Of a DNA stretch of 64,000 nt, positions 57,875-64,000 are shown in pieces. The stretch spans positions 687,001 through 751,000 of the forward strand of contig NZ_CYSA01000015.1 of assembly GCF_001458355.1 (NCBI RefSeq). Reading direction: 5' to 3'. Under the pieces are notes generated by a model that did not search any database, was not told where the DNA came from, and saw only the letters and a list, made by a program, of their open reading frames with translations. The stretch comes from Thalassovita gelatinovora (GTDB lineage Bacteria > Pseudomonadota > Alphaproteobacteria > Rhodobacterales > Rhodobacteraceae). The position numbers and the translations under genes are program-made. How positions within the stretch are numbered: the first letter of the stretch is position 1; each line of letters starts with the position of its first letter.

Positions 57875-59383
57875 ATGCTTTGGTCTCTTATCAAGATTGT
57901 CGTTTTCGTTGTCCTGGTCGCCGCGGCGGCCCTCGGTGCCGGTTATCTGCTGGAAATGGATGGCGGCGTCAGAATTGCCTTTGGCGGAATAGAATTCAGC
58001 CTGACCCCGCTCAGCGCCGTGATCGCCTTTCTGGTGCTTTTGTTGTCGCTGTGGTTGTTGTTGAAGCTGGCTGCGCTGGCCGTGGCGGTTCTGAAATTCC
58101 TCAACGGGGACGAAACTGCATTGTCGCGCTATTTCGACCGCAACAGGGAACGCAAAGGCTATCAGGCCCTGACCGAAGGTATGATGGCGCTGGCCTCGGG
58201 CGAACCGCGTGTGGCGATGCACAAGGCGGCGCGCGCCGAACGCTATCTTGCCCAGCCGAGCCTGACCAATCTGCTGACAGCGCAGGCGGCGGAAATGGCG
58301 GGCGACAGCAAAAAGGCGCAAGAAGTCTACAAGCGACTGTTGCAGGATGACAAAACCCGCTTTGTCGGCGTGCGTGGAATCATGAAGCAGAAGCTGTCCG
58401 AAGGCGATACCGACACCGCGCGCAAACTGGCCGAAAAGGCCATCGCGTTGAAGCCCAAGCATGAGGAAACCCAAGACACGCTGTTGCAATTGCAGGCTCA
58501 AGCCCGTGATTGGTCGGGCGCACGCGGCACGCTGAACCTGAAACTGAAAAATGGGTCACTGCCACGCGACGTTCATAAACGCCGCGATGCCGTGCTGGCC
58601 CTGTCCGAGGCGAAAACCATCCTGACCGAAGGCAGCAGCCTCGAAGCGATGGAAGAGGCGATCGAGGCCAACCGCCTGTCACCGGATCTGGTGCCGGCGG
58701 CGGCTTTGGCGGCGCGCGGGCTGATTGAAAAGCAACAGTTGCGCAAGGCGGCAAAAATTCTGAAGAAAGCTTGGGCGGTCCATCCGCATCCCGATCTGGC
58801 CGTCGCTTTCGCCGCGATCCACCCGGATGAAACCGCCACCGAACGGCTGAAACGATTCCAGCCGTTGTTGCATCTGGTGCCGGATCACCGTGAAACCAAG
58901 CTGCTGGAAGCCGAGTTGCAGATCGCGGTCGAAGATTTCCCCGCCGCACGCCGTGCGCTGGGCGATCTGGTCGAACATGATCCCGATTCCCGTGCGCTGA
59001 CCATCATGGCCGCGGTGGCGCGGGGAGAAGGGGCGTCCGACACGGTGGTCAAGGGGTGGCTGGCTCGGGCCCTGAATGCACCACGCGGGCCGCAATGGGT
59101 TTGCGACAAGTGCCACAATATCCACCATGAATGGGTGCCGGTTTGCGAAAACTGCGGCGCGTTTGACACGCTGGCTTGGAAATCACCACCCGAATCCGAA
59201 GTGGCGTCGGCGACAAGCATGGCCATGCTGCCACTGATCGTCGGGTCGCTGGAGGATAAAAGCGGCGACACTGCGCCGGAACAGGCCGATCTGGTCGAAG
59301 ATGCCGAAATCCTGGACCCGGTCGGCGATGACGACACCCCAGCCGAGGGGGCCGACCATCCCGGGGAAGACGCCGAAAAATAG
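57875..59383 (+). CDS. hemY: HemY-domain tetratricopeptide-type membrane protein
   Basis: The 502-residue protein has two N-terminal membrane segments (about 3-24 and 45-70) and a long helical TPR-like region (about 85-400), beginning YQALTEGMMALASGEPRVAM typical of HemY_N. A C-terminal zinc-ribbon-like pair follows, CDKCHNIHHEWVPVCENCG (about 410-430), and a low-complexity acidic tail. Despite the name, this proteobacterial HemY is not the protoporphyrinogen oxidase of Bacillus; it is an inner-membrane protein of unclear role near heme genes. It is probably co-transcribed with the mitofilin-like gene, and a hairpin follows the stop. Confidence 0.87.
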   Translation: MLWSLIKIVVFVVLVAAAALGAGYLLEMDGGVRIAFGGIEFSLTPLSAVIAFLVLLLSLWLLLKLAALAVAVLKFLNGDETALSRYFDRNRERKGYQALTEGMMALASGEPRVAMHKAARAERYLAQPSLTNLLTAQAAEMAGDSKKAQEVYKRLLQDDKTRFVGVRGIMKQKLSEGDTDTARKLAEKAIALKPKHEETQDTLLQLQAQARDWSGARGTLNLKLKNGSLPRDVHKRRDAVLALSEAKTILTEGSSLEAMEEAIEANRLSPDLVPAAALAARGLIEKQQLRKAAKILKKAWAVHPHPDLAVAFAAIHPDETATERLKRFQPLLHLVPDHRETKLLEAELQIAVEDFPAARRALGDLVEHDPDSRALTIMAAVARGEGASDTVVKGWLARALNAPRGPQWVCDKCHNIHHEWVPVCENCGAFDTLAWKSPPESEVASATSMAMLPLIVGSLEDKSGDTAPEQADLVEDAEILDPVGDDDTPAEGADHPGEDAEK

Positions 59384-59398
59384 ACCTTTTCCAAATTC

Positions 59399-59422
59399 AG
59401 GCGGGGTGCTATAGCCCCGCCT
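59399..59422 (+). terminator. Possible hairpin terminator of hemY
   Basis: An 8-bp stem (AGGCGGGG / CCCCGCCT) with an 8-base loop lies 15 bases after the hemY stop and 5 bases before tRNA-Thr. No T-tract follows, so it may be a processing or pausing hairpin instead. Confidence 0.45.
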
Positions 59423-59427
59423 ACCAG

Positions 59428-59503
59428 GCCGCTGTAGCTCAGCTGGTAGAGCACGTCATTCGTAATGATGGGGTCGGGGGTTCGAGTCCCTTCAGCGGCA
59501 CCA
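59428..59503 (+). tRNA. tRNA-Thr (anticodon CGT)
   Basis: A full 76-base cloverleaf is visible: acceptor GCCGCTG pairs with CAGCGGC, D-arm GCTCAGCTGGTAGAGC, anticodon stem CGTCA/TGATG around loop TTCGTAA (anticodon CGT at 59461-59463), T-arm GGGGGTTCGAGTCCC, and encoded CCA at 59501-59503. It reads ACG codons. Confidence 0.97.
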
Positions 59504-59792
59504 CTTTCCCAAGCAGTATAACAAAAGAGATCCGAACTCCCTGTTTTACCTGATTTTTGATGGTAGAGGGCAGTAGGATCTGGTCCGTTTTAGCTGACAG
59601 TAGGCCCCTTGATATTCCCAAGCGATGGGCGGATTCGAAACCTGAACTGCTGGTGTGCCTGGCAAAGTTGTGCTGGCCAAGGGTGGTTTTGACACGTCTC
59701 TTTTATTCAAGATGTCAATCCGTCGGGCATTTGTCTTGCTTCGTGTTTGGTCATGACGACACACTGTGATCGCAAATGAAAAGAGGGTCGCA
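59504..59792. other. 289-base non-coding stretch after tRNA-Thr
   Basis: No gene or clear terminator was recognised here. Short ORFs read on the minus strand resemble no protein I know. Sequences directly behind tRNA genes are common integration sites, but no second att copy of the tRNA 3' end was found in the window. Confidence 0.5.
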
Positions 59793-60725
59793 ATGAACGA
59801 GACGGAAAAGGCACCACAGATCGCTATTCTGGGCACGGGACTGATCGGGGTGGCCTGGGCGGCGTTGTTTCAGCATCACGGTGCCGATGTGCGTGTCTGG
59901 GATCCTGTGCCAGACGCGTGTGCCGCAACGGTTGCGCGTATGGCGGCACCATTGTCTCAACTCGCCGAAGTCGCCCCCGATGCCGGTCCGCGCGGCAGGC
60001 TGACCCTGTGCGAAACCCTAGCCGAAGCGATTATTGGCGCAGATCTGATTCAAGAAAACGCACCCGAGTCGATTTCAATAAAACACGCACTTTTCGCCGA
60101 TGTCGAACCCTTGATGGCGCCGCATGCGGTGCTGGCGTCATCGACGTCGGCTCTGACCTGGTCCGATCTTGGTCCCGGTCTGAAAGATCCGGCGTGTCTG
60201 ATCACCGCGCATCCGTTCAACCCTCCGCATCTGGTGCCGCTGGTTGAAATCTATGGCACCGATCCGGCGCGGATCGCACGGGCCGAGGCGATCTATCGCG
60301 CCGCTGACCGGGTGCCGGTACGATTGAAAAAAGACGCCACTGGCCATATCGCCAACCGGCTTGCTTCGGCGCTTTGGCGCGAGGCGGTGTTCATGGTTCA
60401 GGACGGTATCGCGGATGTCGAAGCGATTGATGCCGCTCTCGTAAACGGGCCGGGTCTGCGCTGGTCGGTGCTTGGGGCGCATATGGCTTATCATCTGGGC
60501 GGTGGAACCGGTGGCATGGCAGGATATCTGGATCATCTGGGACCAAGCCAGGAACGGCGCTGGGCGGATCTGGGTGTCCCGTCCCTGACCCAGGAAGTTC
60601 AAGCCGAACTGGTCGCGGGTGTTACGCGCGAAGCCGCCGGGCGCGGCATTGCCGATTTGGAAGCGACCCGCGACAAAGCGCTGATCGCGGCGCTGCATGC
60701 CCGCAAGGACGCGCCGCCGGTCTGA
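59793..60725 (+). CDS. 3-hydroxyacyl-CoA dehydrogenase family protein (gulonate/carnitine dehydrogenase-like)
   Basis: The 310 residues carry the NAD-binding loop IAILGTGLIGVAWAALFQHH, LIQENAPESISIKHALFADV, the substrate-site motif SSTSALTWSDLGPGL and the active-site AHPFNPPHLVPLVEIYGTDP. The HPFNPPHLxPLVE stretch is the form seen in lambda-crystallin/L-gulonate 3-dehydrogenase and carnitine dehydrogenase, rather than in fatty-acid beta-oxidation enzymes, so hydroxyacyl-CoA is probably not the substrate. The exact substrate is unknown. The ATG at 59793 follows GAGGG; an ATG nine codons earlier (59766) lacks an SD. It stands alone 290 bases after tRNA-Thr. Confidence 0.8.
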   Translation: MNETEKAPQIAILGTGLIGVAWAALFQHHGADVRVWDPVPDACAATVARMAAPLSQLAEVAPDAGPRGRLTLCETLAEAIIGADLIQENAPESISIKHALFADVEPLMAPHAVLASSTSALTWSDLGPGLKDPACLITAHPFNPPHLVPLVEIYGTDPARIARAEAIYRAADRVPVRLKKDATGHIANRLASALWREAVFMVQDGIADVEAIDAALVNGPGLRWSVLGAHMAYHLGGGTGGMAGYLDHLGPSQERRWADLGVPSLTQEVQAELVAGVTREAAGRGIADLEATRDKALIAALHARKDAPPV

Positions 60726-60913
60726 CATTCCCGCCGCCCCCGATCGCGGGCATTCGGTTTTTCGCTTGGCTGGACGCCTCCGGCCTTGAATATCGGGTTT
60801 TATCCGCGTCGTAGTGGCCGCTATGGTGTGACGAACCACCGGCGCGTTGGATCTGGCCGATGAGCACATAAATAAAGAGGTTACAGGATGATCTGTTCAT
60901 CACCATTTCACGC

Positions 60914-62716
60914 ATGTTCGGAACGTTTCCTATGATGCCCATGATTGACGATAGGACGCTGCTTTTCATCCTGTTCGTGGTGATCTTCGTGATGCTTGTC
61001 TGGGGCCGGGTCCGGTACGATCTGGTGGCCTTTTCAGCCTTGATTGGCGCCGCAGCGCTGGGCCTTGTGCCGTCAGACGAGGTGTTTTCAGGCTTCGGTC
61101 ATTCGGCGGTTGCGATCATCGCGTTGGTTTTGATCGTCAGCCGGGGCTTGTCATCTTCGGGTGCGGTCGAACTTATCGCCGCCCGGATCATCAAACCCGA
61201 CCGCCCATTGCCGTTGCATATCGCGTTGATCGCAAGCGTTGGGGCGCTGCTTTCGGCGATCATCAACAATGTCGCGGCGCTTGCGCTTCTCATGCCGCTG
61301 GATGTTGAAGCCGCCAACAAGGCCAAGCGTGCCGCTGGTCAAAGTCTGATGCCGCTGTCTTTCGCCACGATACTTGGCGGCATGGTCACATTGATCGGAA
61401 CCCCGCCCAACATTGTCATATCAGAGTACCGGCAGGACGTGATGGGGCAATCGTTCTCGATGTTCGATTTCACCCCGGTCGGGCTTGTCGTCGCGATCGC
61501 AGGGATCGTCTTCGTTTCGCTTGTCGGCTGGCGGCTTCTGCCGTCCCGAACCTCGGTTGCGGAGGTCGAGCAGGAAATCCGCAATGGCCGTTATGTGGCC
61601 GAACTCAAAGTTGGCGAACTGCCAGAAGAGCAAGAAACCAAAGTTCACCAACTTTATGCGTCGGCCGATGACGCGGATGTCCACATTGTTGGTTTGATAA
61701 GTCACGGCAAACGACGGCCAGGACTGGCAAGCCGCGAAACGCTGCGTAGCGGTGATTTCCTTGTCGTGGAAGGAGAACCCAAAGCCATCGAGGCGTTCAT
61801 GGGCAAGGCGGCCCTGAAATTCGCCGGATCGGAAAAGCACGAAGGTGGTGTCACGGCACCGGGCTTGACCCTGCAAGAAGCGATCGTGCCCGATGGCGCC
61901 CGCATCAACGGTCGTACCGCGCGAAGCCTGAACCTTCTGCATCGCCATTCGGTGACGCTGCTGGGGGTTTCGCGCGAAGGAAAACGGTTTCGGGACCGTG
62001 TCCGGCTTCTGACCATTCGTGCGGGTGATGTGCTTTTGCTGCTCGGAACGCCTGAACGCGTGGCGGCCAGCATCGACTGGCTGGGCGTGCTTCCGATTGA
62101 AGGCCGCAGGACCGAAGTGATTCAACGTTCAAAGGCGGGTCTTTCGATTGGCATCTTCGTTGCTGCGGTCGCGCTTGCCGTGGCGGGTGTGATACCTCTC
62201 GCCGTGGCGCTTTCGGGGGCAGTTATCGCCTTTCTGGCGCTTGGGCTTGTGAGTGCGCGCGAAGTGTATACGTCGATCGAATGGAAAGTCATCGTTTTGC
62301 TGGCAAGCCTGATCCCGCTTGCCGAAGCCTTTGAAAGAACCGGTGGCGCCCAAGTTGTTGCTAATCAGATTCTCATCCTGACCGCTGGCAGTGCGCCTTG
62401 GGTAACGCTGGCCGTTTTGATGGCGGTGACGATGACAATGTCGGATTTCCTCAATAACGTCGCAACGACATTGATCGCGGCACCCATTTCGCTTTCGATT
62501 GCCAACGCGCTGGATGCAAACCCCGACACGTTTCTGATGGCTGTCGCGGTGGCCGCGTCCTGCGCGTTCCTGACCCCCATCGGGCACAAGAACAACACCA
62601 TCATCCTTGGCCCTGGCGGATATCGTTTTTCCGACTACTGGCGTATGGGATTGCCGCTTGAAATCCTTGTCATCGCGGTATCTGTTCCGGCGTTACTTTA
62701 TTTCTGGCCGATCTGA
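60914..62716 (+). CDS. SLC13/DASS-type permease with two TrkA-C (RCK-C) domains
   Basis: The 600-residue protein has about 10 to 12 membrane segments split by a soluble part: FILFVVIFVMLVWGRVRYDL, HIALIASVGALLSAIINNVA, and after the soluble part SIGIFVAAVALAVAGVIPLA and others. The soluble part (about 210-390) contains two TrkA-C domains (SRETLRSGDFLVVEG and TIRAGDVLLLLGTPERVAAS). The motif TLIGTPPNIVIS and the later TPIGHKNN pair are the SLC13 carboxylate/sulfate-type substrate signatures. The start is uncertain: ATGs at 60914, 60932, 60935 and 60941 are all possible. The substrate is unknown. Confidence 0.85.
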   Translation: MFGTFPMMPMIDDRTLLFILFVVIFVMLVWGRVRYDLVAFSALIGAAALGLVPSDEVFSGFGHSAVAIIALVLIVSRGLSSSGAVELIAARIIKPDRPLPLHIALIASVGALLSAIINNVAALALLMPLDVEAANKAKRAAGQSLMPLSFATILGGMVTLIGTPPNIVISEYRQDVMGQSFSMFDFTPVGLVVAIAGIVFVSLVGWRLLPSRTSVAEVEQEIRNGRYVAELKVGELPEEQETKVHQLYASADDADVHIVGLISHGKRRPGLASRETLRSGDFLVVEGEPKAIEAFMGKAALKFAGSEKHEGGVTAPGLTLQEAIVPDGARINGRTARSLNLLHRHSVTLLGVSREGKRFRDRVRLLTIRAGDVLLLLGTPERVAASIDWLGVLPIEGRRTEVIQRSKAGLSIGIFVAAVALAVAGVIPLAVALSGAVIAFLALGLVSAREVYTSIEWKVIVLLASLIPLAEAFERTGGAQVVANQILILTAGSAPWVTLAVLMAVTMTMSDFLNNVATTLIAAPISLSIANALDANPDTFLMAVAVAASCAFLTPIGHKNNTIILGPGGYRFSDYWRMGLPLEILVIAVSVPALLYFWPI

Positions 62717-62742
62717 GAACGCCAATAGACCTTAAATCAAAA

Positions 62743-62763
62743 GGGCCGCGCGACCGGCGGCCC
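62743..62763 (-). terminator. Terminator of the phosphatase operon
   Basis: A 7-bp stem (GGGCCGC / GCGGCCC) with a 7-base loop is followed on the minus strand by TTTTGATTT. It lies about 40 bases past the stop of the HAD phosphatase gene. On the plus strand no T-tract follows. Confidence 0.7.
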
Positions 62764-62802
62764 CGAACCGGCATGCCGTCCGATCAGACCAGCCAAAAAA
62801 CG

Positions 62803-63249
62803 TCAGAAATCACCGGGGGCGCATTGCAGACAGGTTAGTCCCGCTTCACGCCAGAAGGCCACAACCGAACTGCGGTCATCGACCACCAGCCAAGGGCGGT
62901 AGCCATCGGCGTGGATACGATCAAGAGCAGAGCGTTTCACCTCGGGATCGCTGGCATGATCTTCGTCGTGGCGACGCAAATAAAGCGCATCATGCGGGAT
63001 ACCAGAAGTCGCAAGCCATGCAGCGGTATGATCGCGCCACCCTTCCGGGCGCCCGGAACACAACACGATCGCTTCGCCTTGGGCGTTCAACCGGGTCAGA
63101 AGCCGCACCACGGGTTCGATCACCGGGGCGGTGGCCATTGCGTCATGGAAGGCATCCCATTGCTTGGTTGCTCCATGGACCAGATGCCCCAATTGCGGCG
63201 CGTCGAATTCGGCCAATGTTCCGTCAATATCGAAGATTACGCAGTTCAT
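62803..63249 (-). CDS. HAD-type polynucleotide 3'-phosphatase-like protein (T4 Pnkp C-domain relative)
   Basis: The 148 residues are a HAD phosphatase with FDIDGTLAEF (Asp7 nucleophile, Asp9), IVLCSGRPEGWRDHTAAWLA, a conserved lysine in VKRSALDRI, and VVDDRSSVVAFWREAGLTCL, ending CAPGDF. This series, including the final GDF, resembles the C-terminal 3'-phosphatase domain of phage T4 polynucleotide kinase. A kinase domain is missing. Cytoplasmic healing of 3'-phosphate or cyclic-phosphate ends is inferred. It overlaps the histidine phosphatase gene by 4 bases. Confidence 0.8.
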   Translation of the reverse strand: MNCVIFDIDGTLAEFDAPQLGHLVHGATKQWDAFHDAMATAPVIEPVVRLLTRLNAQGEAIVLCSGRPEGWRDHTAAWLATSGIPHDALYLRRHDEDHASDPEVKRSALDRIHADGYRPWLVVDDRSSVVAFWREAGLTCLQCAPGDF

Positions 63250-63809
63250 CTGTTGTCTTTCTTTTGCAGCACGGCTTCGCGCCACCCATTCGGGGCGGGC
63301 ATGAAAAGATAGGGAGTGGTATTCGCGGGCGACGGGCCATGCTGTGATCCGCCGGTAAGCTGACGCACAGCGCGCACCACCCCGGAATGGGCCACCAGAA
63401 CCGGAAATGTCCCCTGTGCGCGATCTTGGGCACTGCGCAAGGCGGTGGCGACGCGGGCGATCATGTCCTGCCAGGCTTCGCCCCCCTCCGGCGTTTCTTC
63501 TCGCGGTGGGGCTTCGGATACTGGTCGCCCTTCGAACCGCCCCCAATCGCGTTCGCGCAGCTTGTCGACAAGGATCGGGTCATGACCGGGAAAGCCGAGT
63601 GCAGCCGTTTCGCGCGCACGCTGTTGCGGACTGGTGAAAAGGGTGATCGTTTCGGGCCAAGCCCATTCGGCAAGCGCGCGCGCCGCAGCCCGACCCGTTT
63701 CGGTCAGCTGGGCTTCGATACGGCCGGCGATTACGCCATCGCGGTTGGCATCGGTCTGACCATGGCGGATTAGGATGAAGGGTTGAGCGGAGACGATCAC
63801 AGCAGGCAT
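63246..63809 (-). CDS. Histidine phosphatase superfamily protein
   Basis: The 187 residues show the RHG signature FILIRHGQTDANRDGVIAG, the central SPQQRARETAALG with its second arginine, the acid region ERDWGRFEGRP, and the late VLVAHSGVVRAV with the second catalytic His. The protein belongs to the phosphoglycerate-mutase-like/CobC-type group; the substrate is unknown. It sits between the partial upstream gene, whose 3' end overlaps its start by 13 bases, and the HAD phosphatase gene, all on the minus strand. Confidence 0.88.
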   Translation of the reverse strand: MPAVIVSAQPFILIRHGQTDANRDGVIAGRIEAQLTETGRAAARALAEWAWPETITLFTSPQQRARETAALGFPGHDPILVDKLRERDWGRFEGRPVSEAPPREETPEGGEAWQDMIARVATALRSAQDRAQGTFPVLVAHSGVVRAVRQLTGGSQHGPSPANTTPYLFMPAPNGWREAVLQKKDNR

Positions 63810-64000
63810 CTTTCGTTCAGCACCAGCGCCGCGTTGAATCGCGGTTCAAGCAAATAGTCTTCTGGTTGGTTGCAAAAAAGTGGTGCGAACCGGCGCGCAT
63901 TCAATCGCCGAACCATGCCGATCTGATCGGACAGCGGCGGATGGACGTTCCAACGTAGAAATCTGCCCCCCTGCGTGGCAATCGCGCGGGCATGGGCGGT
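63797..64000 (-). CDS. 3' end of an unrecognised protein-coding gene
   Basis: The minus-strand frame from the window edge is open for 67 codons to the TGA at 63797-63799 and reads HARAIATQGGRFLRWNVHPP near its start and AALVLNERCLL at its end. I do not recognise the family. Its overlap of 13 bases with the histidine phosphatase gene suggests an operon. The 5' part is outside the window. Confidence 0.65.
   Translation of the reverse strand, partial: TAHARAIATQGGRFLRWNVHPPLSDQIGMVRRLNARRFAPLFCNQPEDYLLEPRFNAALVLNERCLL

Noticed and set aside
59439-59621. Minus-strand ORF over tRNA-Thr ending in GLEPPTPSLRMTCSTS
   Set aside because: This is the well-known artefact of translating the reverse strand of a tRNA gene; the cloverleaf with CGT anticodon explains the bases.
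1-64000. CRISPR arrays, insertion sequences, prophage genes
   Set aside because: No regularly spaced repeats, transposase motifs or phage structural genes were seen in any part of the window.

Overview
The window is a compact stretch of an alphaproteobacterial chromosome, most probably from the Rhodobacterales (Roseobacter group). The evidence is the gene order rsmG-mnmG-mnmE-rho next to maf-aroE-coaE-dnaQ-secB, the RegB/SenC/RegA redox locus, AddAB instead of RecBCD, a mitofilin/HemY pair beside hemD, and the protein sequences themselves. No phage, insertion sequence or CRISPR array was found. Coding density is very high, and many neighbouring genes overlap by 1 to 13 bases.

The left part (1-18.9 kb) holds housekeeping genes: the 3' end of msrA, a ribokinase-type kinase, the malic enzyme maeB, mutS, a TPM-domain membrane protein, grpE-hrcA, and the operon rph-rdgB-hemW-DUF454. 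The leftward cluster parB-parA-rsmG-mnmG-mnmE-rho follows. Two perfect 16-bp parS palindromes lie inside the 5' ends of rsmG and mnmG. The AT-rich gap between rho and maf (about 18.98-19.42 kb) carries DnaA-box-like sites, including a perfect one at the maf start codon. It is also where gene direction switches. It is the best candidate for the chromosomal origin, so this would be the ori/partition region of the chromosome.

To its right run maf-aroE-coaE-dnaQ (rightward), secB and fxsA (leftward), a Tim44-domain protein-mltA-Smr operon, a lipoprotein-like esterase, hslV and hslU with a membrane-protein gene between them, an orphan capsule-type glycosyltransferase-like gene, and the long leftward string tsaE-amgK-murU-addB-addA-trxA. 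Next come a PAS protein without a kinase domain, regB (leftward), and the divergent senC-regA pair. A secreted RTX-type calcium-binding protein and an HD-domain nucleotidase then separate regA from ahcY.

The right part holds DUF2853, a FlaA1/WbpM-type nucleotide-sugar dehydratase, glmM, DUF1761, the gpsA-tsaD group with YciI and EVE proteins, hemD, the mitofilin-like/HemY pair, and tRNA-Thr(CGT). After the tRNA the content looks more variable: a hydroxyacyl-CoA dehydrogenase-family enzyme, an SLC13/TrkA-C permease, and a phosphatase operon with a stand-alone relative of the T4 polynucleotide kinase 3'-phosphatase domain.

Most of the window is ordinary core genome. The parts most worth a second look are the origin/parS architecture, the ribosome-binding site buried in the grpE terminator, the hairpin over the ahcY ribosome-binding site, the non-kinase PAS protein beside regB, the RTX protein with a duplicated N-terminal module, and the Pnkp-like phosphatase operon.
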